Below the pieces are notes generated by a model. The model had not been told where the DNA came from, made no database searches, and was given only the letters and a program-made list of their open reading frames with translations. Position numbers and translations under genes: made by a program. From positions 62,001 through 126,000 of the forward strand of contig URBN01000004.1 of NCBI GenBank assembly GCA_900546145.1: 64,000 bases of DNA, given 5' to 3'. Source of the stretch: an uncultured Desulfovibrio sp. Its GTDB lineage: Bacteria > Desulfobacterota > Desulfovibrionia > Desulfovibrionales > Desulfovibrionaceae. The first letter of the stretch is position 1. Every line of letters begins with the position of its first letter. Of this stretch, positions 58,438-64,000 are shown one piece after another.

Positions 58438-59670
58438 ATGAGTTCACTCGCGCAGGTTCTGAAGAACTGGGACTGGGACAAGCTGCAGGAAAAGCGCTCA
58501 CGCCAGTCCGGTTACACACCGCCGCCTGAAGACAATACCGGTAACGACGAAGACGATCACAGCGAAAAACGCCGCCCCTTCCGCCCCTTCGGGGGAGGAA
58601 ACGGAGGTGGCAACCGCAATGGCGGAGAAAACGGCGAAGGCTTCAGGATCCCCCGTTTCAAAATACCCGGAAGCCGCGGAATATTCCTTATCGCCGGCAT
58701 CATCATTCTGCTTTGGCTTGCCTCCGGCATCTACATTGTCAATCCTGACGAGGAAGGCGTAGTACTGCAGTTTGGCAAATACAACCGTTCCACCGGCCCC
58801 GGACCGCATTATGCCCTGCCCGTGCCCATCGAAACCGTTTACAAGCCGAAGGTCACGCGCATCATGCGCAGCGAGATCGGCTACCGCAACGTGGGCCAGT
58901 CCACAACATTCCAGCCGGGCCGCGTGCGCATGATGCCCCATGAAGCCTCCATGCTCACTGGCGACGAAAATGTGGTCAACGTCCAGTTCTCCGTTCAGTA
59001 CAAAATCAAGGACGCCGTGCTCTACCTGTTCAACGTGGCTGATCCCACGGATCTCGTGCACAGCGCCTCCGAAGCTGCCATGCGCGAAGTCATCGGCAAC
59101 AACCTCATTGACTCCGCCATCACGGACGGCAAGCTGAAGATCCAGAATGACGCCACTGTGCTTCTGCAGCAAATCCTCGACAAGTACGGCGCCGGCATTC
59201 AGGTCATCGCCGTTCAGCTTCAGGACGTCCATCCGCCGCAGGAAGTCGTGGAAGCCTTCAAAGACGTGGCCAGCGCCCGCGAAGACAAGAGCCGTATCAT
59301 CAACGAAGCAGAAGCCTACCGCAACGCGCTTCTGCCCGCTGCCAGGGGCAAGGCTTCAGCCATACGCAACGACGCGGAAGCCTACGCGGCCACGCGCATC
59401 CAGGACGCTGAAGGCGCTGCCTCCCGTTTCGATGCTGTCCGTTCCCAGTACGAAAAGGCTCCTCAGGTGACCGGCGAACGGCTCTATTACGAAACCATGG
59501 AAAGTATCCTCGGCAATGTTGACGAGAAGATTCTCATGGACGGCCAGGCCGCGCAACGCGCCCTGCCCTACCTTCCCCTGCCCACGCTGGCCGCTCCGGC
59601 ACAGCTGAAGACGAAACAGCCAGCGCCGAAAAACGGGGCTGAAGCTCCGCAGACGGAGGTGCAGAAGTAA
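58438..59670 (+). CDS. hflK: HflK, membrane protease regulator
   Basis: A 410-residue SPFH-domain protein. A Gly/Asn-rich cytoplasmic N-terminus (about 30-75), one membrane helix (about 80-102), then the SPFH domain with GIYIVNPDEEGVVLQFGKYNR and a coiled-coil region rich in Ala and Glu. With HflC it forms the large complex that surrounds and limits FtsH. Its last base overlaps the first base of hflC. GGAGG precedes the start. Confidence 0.95.
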   Translation: MSSLAQVLKNWDWDKLQEKRSRQSGYTPPPEDNTGNDEDDHSEKRRPFRPFGGGNGGGNRNGGENGEGFRIPRFKIPGSRGIFLIAGIIILLWLASGIYIVNPDEEGVVLQFGKYNRSTGPGPHYALPVPIETVYKPKVTRIMRSEIGYRNVGQSTTFQPGRVRMMPHEASMLTGDENVVNVQFSVQYKIKDAVLYLFNVADPTDLVHSASEAAMREVIGNNLIDSAITDGKLKIQNDATVLLQQILDKYGAGIQVIAVQLQDVHPPQEVVEAFKDVASAREDKSRIINEAEAYRNALLPAARGKASAIRNDAEAYAATRIQDAEGAASRFDAVRSQYEKAPQVTGERLYYETMESILGNVDEKILMDGQAAQRALPYLPLPTLAAPAQLKTKQPAPKNGAEAPQTEVQK

Positions 59671-60518
59671 TGCGCAAGAATCCCGCTTACATTTTTCTGG
59701 CTGTCGTCATCGTTCTGCTGGTTGGTTCCCAGGCCATCTTCACGACGTTCCAGACGGAAAAAGCCATTGTGCTCATGCTCGGCGATCCCAAGAACGAAGT
59801 TTACGGCCCCGGGCTGCACTTCAAAATCCCCTTCATCGAGAAAGCTGTCTTCTTTGACTCGCGCGTTCTGGATTACACGGCCAGTTCCCGCGAAGCCTTC
59901 ACCGTGGACAAGAAGGCCATCGTCCTCGACAACTACGCCCGCTGGCGTATCGTCGACCCTTTGCAGTTTTACCGCACCATGCGGACTCTTAACGGTGCCC
60001 AGGCCCGTCTCGATGACGTGGTTTACTCCCAGCTGCGCGCCATGGTTGGCGCCTATACGCTTTCGGAGGTCGTTTCCACGCAGAGGGCTGCCATCATGAC
60101 GGAAGTTACCAAGAAGGTGAAAGAAATCATGAAGCAGTTCGGCGTGGATGTCATTGACGTCCGTATCAAGCGCACAGATCTGCCGCCTGAAAACCTGCGT
60201 GCTATTTTCGGACGCATGCGCGCCGAACGTGAACGCCAGGCAAAACAGTACCGTTCGGAAGGCGAGGAAGAATCAACGCGTATCCGTTCTGACGCGGATC
60301 GCCAGCAGGCTATTATCCTCGCTGAAGCCAACCGTGACTCACAGGTAATCCGTGGTGACGCGGACGCCAAAGCCGCTTCCACGTTTGCCCAGTCCTATAA
60401 CAGGAATCCGGAGTTCTACTCCTTTACCCGCTGGCTGGAGACGATGCGCAACTCCTTCAGCAAAAACACAAAGATGATCCTTTCAAGCGACAGGCCACTC
60501 CTCGAAAAACAAAAGTAG
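59670..60518 (+). CDS. hflC: HflC, membrane protease regulator
   Basis: A 282-residue SPFH protein with an N-terminal membrane helix (YIFLAVVIVLLVGSQAIF), the FTVDKKAIVLDNYARWRI segment and an Ala/Glu-rich coiled coil (RSEGEEESTRIRSDADRQQAI). It is the partner of HflK and follows it with a one-base overlap (TAATG). A strong terminator closes the operon. Confidence 0.95.
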   Translation: MRKNPAYIFLAVVIVLLVGSQAIFTTFQTEKAIVLMLGDPKNEVYGPGLHFKIPFIEKAVFFDSRVLDYTASSREAFTVDKKAIVLDNYARWRIVDPLQFYRTMRTLNGAQARLDDVVYSQLRAMVGAYTLSEVVSTQRAAIMTEVTKKVKEIMKQFGVDVIDVRIKRTDLPPENLRAIFGRMRAERERQAKQYRSEGEEESTRIRSDADRQQAIILAEANRDSQVIRGDADAKAASTFAQSYNRNPEFYSFTRWLETMRNSFSKNTKMILSSDRPLLEKQK

Positions 60519-60530
60519 ACGCCTCTTACA

Positions 60531-60566
60531 AACGGCTCTGCCTCTGGTGGCAGAGCCGTTTTTTTT
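60531..60566 (+). terminator. Terminator of hflKC
   Basis: AACGGCTCTGCC (60531-60542) pairs with GGCAGAGCCGTT (60549-60560), followed by T residues to 60566. The rest of the interval up to 60847 has no gene I can support. Confidence 0.92.
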
Positions 60567-60847
60567 ATCCGGCAGACAGCGTCAGAATCCGGCGGGAATC
60601 TGCCCGGTTTGCGGCTGCAGGAATTCTGGGATAAAAATCCGCAGATTCTGGTGAAGCTTACTCTGATCGCAGACCGCACACATCCCGAACTGAAACGTCA
60701 CCAGAAACAAACAGACATAACAACGCGGACAGGGCATCATCCGTGGGGAAAAAGAACTCCTTTCCTGCCGCTGCAGGAGCCGCGTTCCCCATTCCCCGAA
60801 CCCCGGTTTTTCCGTCACGGGGGCGCATGCCACAGCAGGCACAAAAC

Positions 60848-61930
60848 ATGCATTTTATTTCTTCCTTTGGCAGAAATCTCGCGGCCTCTCTCTGCGCGGT
60901 TCAGCTCTGCCTTTGTTCCGGCTGCACGACGCAGCCGGGGAAAGCTTCACCGGCGTACACAGCACCTTCGTCAGAAGATCATGTCCCCCTGGGAGAAGAA
61001 GGCTTCGGCCCATCTTCGGGCACACCGGCTCCCACCTCTGAAACGGATGCCGGTCATTCGGAGGCTAACGCCCCCGCGCTCCTGCCCTGCTGGCAGGATC
61101 TGCGTTCGCGTCTTGCTGCTGACGGCCTGTCCGGAGAACGTGTCGATGCCCTTCTCGCCACGCTTGGCCCACTCACGCAGTCACCCATGGGGCGCAAAAT
61201 GAAGGCGCTCTATAAAAAGACCTTCTTCCCGACGCCTCCGCCGGCTCACCCGCAGCCGGCTCCCACGTATTATAAAGGGGTGGTCACCCAGGCCAATGCC
61301 CAGAAATGCCGGGACTTCATTGCCCGGAACCAGTCTGCTTTCAGCTCGGCCGAAAAAATCTACGGCGTCCCGTCCTCCGTGGCCGTTTCCCTTCTCTTCG
61401 TGGAAACCAGACTGGGAACGGTGCTGGGCGACGTCAAGGAAAACGCCTTCCAGACACTCGCAAGCATGGCAGAAAGCCGCAACGTACGCGACATTCCTGA
61501 CTGGCTGCACGAAATGCCTGGATATGAACAGCACATGGACTGGTTCAGCCAGACAATGCCAAAACGCGCGGACTGGGCCTATAAAGAAACCAGAGCCCTT
61601 GTAAAATACATGCTGCAGTCCGGCCTCACGCCGGACCGCTTCCCCGGTTCTATCTACGGAGCCATAGGCCTGTGCCAGTTCATGCCGTCCAATCTTCCTA
61701 CATACGGAGCCGATGGCAACGGTGATGGAGTGGTAGACCTCTTCCAGGTTCCGGACGCCGTCATGAGCCTCTCCAACTATCTTTCCAAACACGGCTGGAA
61801 GCCAGGCGTAACCAGAGACAAACAGTACAAGTGTCTCTTGGCCTATAACCACGCCGCCATCTACGCCAATACCATTCTCGCCCTTTCCGACCTTGTTTCC
61901 GGGAAAACGACACCGCAGCCCTCCATATAA
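60848..61930 (+). CDS. mltB: Lytic murein transglycosylase B-like lipoprotein
   Basis: A 360-residue lipoprotein (lipobox CLCSGC) with an MltB-type transglycosylase domain: catalytic Glu in LLFVETRLGTVLGD, the GAIGLCQFMPSNLPTYG motif, and DGNGDGVVDLF followed by SLSNYLSKHGW. It cleaves the glycan strands of peptidoglycan in the periplasm. The start at 60848 is chosen because the signal peptide begins there; the upstream GCAGG is weak. cobT follows after 13 bp. Confidence 0.88.
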   Translation: MHFISSFGRNLAASLCAVQLCLCSGCTTQPGKASPAYTAPSSEDHVPLGEEGFGPSSGTPAPTSETDAGHSEANAPALLPCWQDLRSRLAADGLSGERVDALLATLGPLTQSPMGRKMKALYKKTFFPTPPPAHPQPAPTYYKGVVTQANAQKCRDFIARNQSAFSSAEKIYGVPSSVAVSLLFVETRLGTVLGDVKENAFQTLASMAESRNVRDIPDWLHEMPGYEQHMDWFSQTMPKRADWAYKETRALVKYMLQSGLTPDRFPGSIYGAIGLCQFMPSNLPTYGADGNGDGVVDLFQVPDAVMSLSNYLSKHGWKPGVTRDKQYKCLLAYNHAAIYANTILALSDLVSGKTTPQPSI

Positions 61931-61943
61931 GAGAGATACAGCC

Positions 61944-63062
61944 ATGCAGTCACTTTTTACCATTCAGGACATCATCCCCGGGGAAAAAGCTATACCACCT
62001 CTTTCCCCTGACCTTCTTGCCGAGGCCCAGAATCGTCTGGATTCCCTCACGAAACCCCGTGGCAGCCTGGGACGCCTCGAAGAGATCGCCATGCGCCTTC
62101 ACGCCATGAGCTGCGGCATGGAAGTCAGTCCTGCCCTGGTCTTCACCGTGGCAGGCGATCACGGCGTTGCGCGGGAAGGGGTCTCCCCCTTTCCGCAGGA
62201 AGTAACCCGCCAGATGGTGGAGAATTTTCTGCATCACGGGGCTGGAATCAACGCTCTCTCAAAGGCAAACGGTCTTGACCTCGTCATTGTCGACGCCGGC
62301 TGCAGCGGCGGTCCGTATTCCTCCCCGGAAATCATCAGCATGCGCCTCGGCGACGGGACAGATGATTTGGCTCTCGGACCTGCCATGTCGCCGGAAACCT
62401 GTCTGCAGGGCCTGAAAAACGGTGCTTCCCTGGTCAGAAAATTCGCGGATAAAGGGTACCGCTGCTTTGCCATCGGCGAGATGGGCATCGCCAACACCAC
62501 GCCTGCTTCCGCCCTCTACGCTTTTCTCCTCGGTCTTACTCCTGAAGACGCGGTGGGCCCGGGAACGGGAGCCGGCCCGGAAATGATCGCCCACAAGGCA
62601 GAAATCATCCGCAGGGCATTCCGGTCCAATGAGAACATGCTGGCCCGGCGCCTCCCGGACGGCAGACCTGATCCCGCTGCCGTCCTGACCTGCCTCGGAG
62701 GCTTTGAAATCGCCACTATGGCCGGCATCGTTCTGGGAAGCGCCGCCCTCGGCCTGCCAGTGCTCGTGGATGGCTTCATTGCCAGTTCCGCCTACGCCTG
62801 CGCTGTTCTGCTCTGTCCGGCGGCCGCAGATTACTGCTTTGTCTCCCACGCCTCAGCCGAACCGGCCCACAGGCCCGCCATGGAAAGACTTGCTTCCATG
62901 ACACCGCATCCGGAATGGGGACGGCCGCTGCTCAGCCTTGGCATGCGTCTCGGCGAGGGCACCGGCGCCGCTACGGCTTATCCGCTCCTGAAAAGCGCTG
63001 CGGCCATCTACACGCAGATGGCCACCTTTGCGGAAGCCAGTGTTTCTGAAAGCGCCAGCTGA
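61944..63062 (+). CDS. cobT: Nicotinate-nucleotide-dimethylbenzimidazole phosphoribosyltransferase
   Basis: A 372-residue enzyme that makes alpha-ribazole phosphate for the lower ligand of cobamides. TKPRGSLGRLEE, VAGDHGVAREGVSPFPQEVT, GEMGIANTTPASAL and LGEGTGAATA (catalytic Glu) are typical. The start at 61944 (MQSLFTIQDI) follows AGAGA. Its stop TGA overlaps the start of the ABC ATPase gene. Confidence 0.95.
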   Translation: MQSLFTIQDIIPGEKAIPPLSPDLLAEAQNRLDSLTKPRGSLGRLEEIAMRLHAMSCGMEVSPALVFTVAGDHGVAREGVSPFPQEVTRQMVENFLHHGAGINALSKANGLDLVIVDAGCSGGPYSSPEIISMRLGDGTDDLALGPAMSPETCLQGLKNGASLVRKFADKGYRCFAIGEMGIANTTPASALYAFLLGLTPEDAVGPGTGAGPEMIAHKAEIIRRAFRSNENMLARRLPDGRPDPAAVLTCLGGFEIATMAGIVLGSAALGLPVLVDGFIASSAYACAVLLCPAAADYCFVSHASAEPAHRPAMERLASMTPHPEWGRPLLSLGMRLGEGTGAATAYPLLKSAAAIYTQMATFAEASVSESAS

Positions 63063-64000
63063 TGAAAGAGCAGGAAAAAGACACTAGGAGCGTACCACCG
63101 CTCCTGGAATTGAAGCTGGTCTCGCGTACCTTTACCGTCCGCGAGCACGCCTTCGGCGAAACGAGGGAACTCCGGGCAGTCTCAGGGGTTGATCTCAGTC
63201 TGAACCGTGGCGACTGTCTGGGGCTTGTGGGAGAGTCCGGCTGCGGCAAATCCACGCTTGGCAGGCTCGCCTGCGGCCTCATCCCGCCGACTTCCGGCCA
63301 GATCCTCTACAAAGGAAAACCTCTGCCTCCGGCCGGACCGCATTCCTCTGTGGCGGGAAGACTCCAGATGGTTTTTCAGGATCCCTACTCCTCCCTGAAT
63401 CCACGTCTGAGGGTGGGACGCTCCGTCTCCGAGGGACTGCTGGCCGCATGCTTTTCCAGGGAGCACCCGGAATACACCAGAGAGGCGGTCAGGGAACGCA
63501 CTGCCGAGATGTTTCGGCTGGTGGGACTTGCGGGCATGGAAAACCGCTATCCCCACGAATTTTCCGGAGGTCAGCGTCAGCGCATCGCTCTTGCCCGCGC
63601 GCTCATCACCAATCCCGATCTCGTGGTCTGCGACGAGCCTGTTTCCGCTCTGGACGCATCCGTTCAGGCTCAGGTGCTCAACGCTATGCGCGACCTGCAT
63701 GACCGCTTTGGGCAGAGTCTTCTTTTCATCACCCATAACCTGGCCGTAGTCGGCTTCATGTGCAGCCGCATTCTGGTCATGTATCTTGGCGAAATTGTCG
63801 AGGAACTCGGAAGGGATGAACTCGACGGCGCGAGACACCCCTATACCCAAGCCCTCTTTCAGGCCATGCCGGATCCCACACGTCTGCATGAGATGGCCGT
63901 GCCGCTTTCCGGAGAAATCCCCTCCCCGCTGGATCCTCCGCAGGGGTGCCGTTTTCATCCCCGCTGCCCCAGAGCGCAGAAGGTATGCAGCCTGGAGAAG
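63062..64000 (+). CDS. ABC transporter ATPase, DppF/OppF type (incomplete at window end)
   Basis: 313 codons are open to the window edge. Walker A GESGCGKST, Q-loop FQDPYSSLN, signature FSGGQRQR, Walker B LVVCDEPVS and the H-loop ITHN are followed by the oligopeptide-transporter C-terminal motif GCRFHPRCPRA. This is the second ATPase of a peptide- or nickel-type importer. The start ATG overlaps the cobT stop (ATGA). The unusual pairing with cobT suggests that a metal (cobalt or nickel) or another compound could be the cargo, but peptide import is equally possible. Confidence 0.85.
   Translation, partial: MKEQEKDTRSVPPLLELKLVSRTFTVREHAFGETRELRAVSGVDLSLNRGDCLGLVGESGCGKSTLGRLACGLIPPTSGQILYKGKPLPPAGPHSSVAGRLQMVFQDPYSSLNPRLRVGRSVSEGLLAACFSREHPEYTREAVRERTAEMFRLVGLAGMENRYPHEFSGGQRQRIALARALITNPDLVVCDEPVSALDASVQAQVLNAMRDLHDRFGQSLLFITHNLAVVGFMCSRILVMYLGEIVEELGRDELDGARHPYTQALFQAMPDPTRLHEMAVPLSGEIPSPLDPPQGCRFHPRCPRAQKVCSLEK

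Noticed and set aside
1..64000. CRISPR arrays, rRNA, tRNA genes and prophage
   Set aside because: I saw no regularly spaced repeats, no tRNA-like cloverleaf with TTCGA arm, no rRNA core sequence and no phage structural genes.

Overview
The window is GC-rich and gene-dense and most resembles a member of the Desulfovibrionaceae (Desulfovibrio/Bilophila-like anaerobes). The evidence is a Desulfovibrio-style outer-membrane porin, rubrerythrin, a type III glutamine synthetase, a TSUP exporter cluster, several sigma-54 activators and a glycyl-radical enzyme (GRE) locus. No rRNA, tRNA or CRISPR array was seen. Species cannot be fixed by reading alone.

Layout. 1-7.5 kb: a nitrogen operon (amtB-PII-glnN, minus strand, clear sigma-54 promoter), a DUF2207 membrane protein, a NifA-like activator and ornithine carbamoyltransferase. 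7.7-13.1 kb: uvrA, interrupted exactly at its start codon by an IS200/IS605-family element (tnpA/tnpB), then an AMMECR1 protein. 13.2-27.7 kb: the most interesting region, a candidate catabolic regulon of three sigma-54 transcription units around one PAS-AAA+ activator. The units are BCCT transporter + porin; an alkaline-phosphatase-superfamily enzyme + a small partial paralogue; and osmC-lpd-gcvH-GRE-GRE activase-SMR-SMR. 27.7-38 kb: a secreted protein, a TrmH-like methylase, NhaD, a two-component system, a YIP1-type zinc-ribbon protein, a nucleotidyltransferase, a DUF3298 protein and a cation exchanger behind a yybP-ykoY (Mn2+) riboswitch. 38.5-45 kb: uvrC, a second two-component system whose regulator lacks the sigma-54 contact loop, and pgi. 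45-52.7 kb: a Cys-rich protein, YchJ, and a TSUP (TauE/SafE) exporter cluster with its own sigma-54 promoter and a divergent membrane-bound activator. 52.7-64 kb: proC, ctpA, rubrerythrin, an IMPACT protein, a lipoprotein, xthA, hflKC, mltB, cobT and the start of a dppF/oppF-type ATPase.

How the 13-28 kb genes may work together (inference). A palindromic motif built on CGACA/TGTCG half-sites lies upstream of all three sigma-54 promoters and next to the activator gene, so the three units look co-regulated. Substrate would cross the porin and the BCCT carrier and be cleaved by a GRE whose active-site loop resembles isethionate sulfite-lyase but whose pocket loop looks different. A product would leave through the SMR pair. 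OsmC, dihydrolipoyl dehydrogenase and a lone lipoyl protein match the parts list of a lipoyl-dependent peroxidase, which would protect the oxygen-sensitive GRE. The substrate is unknown.
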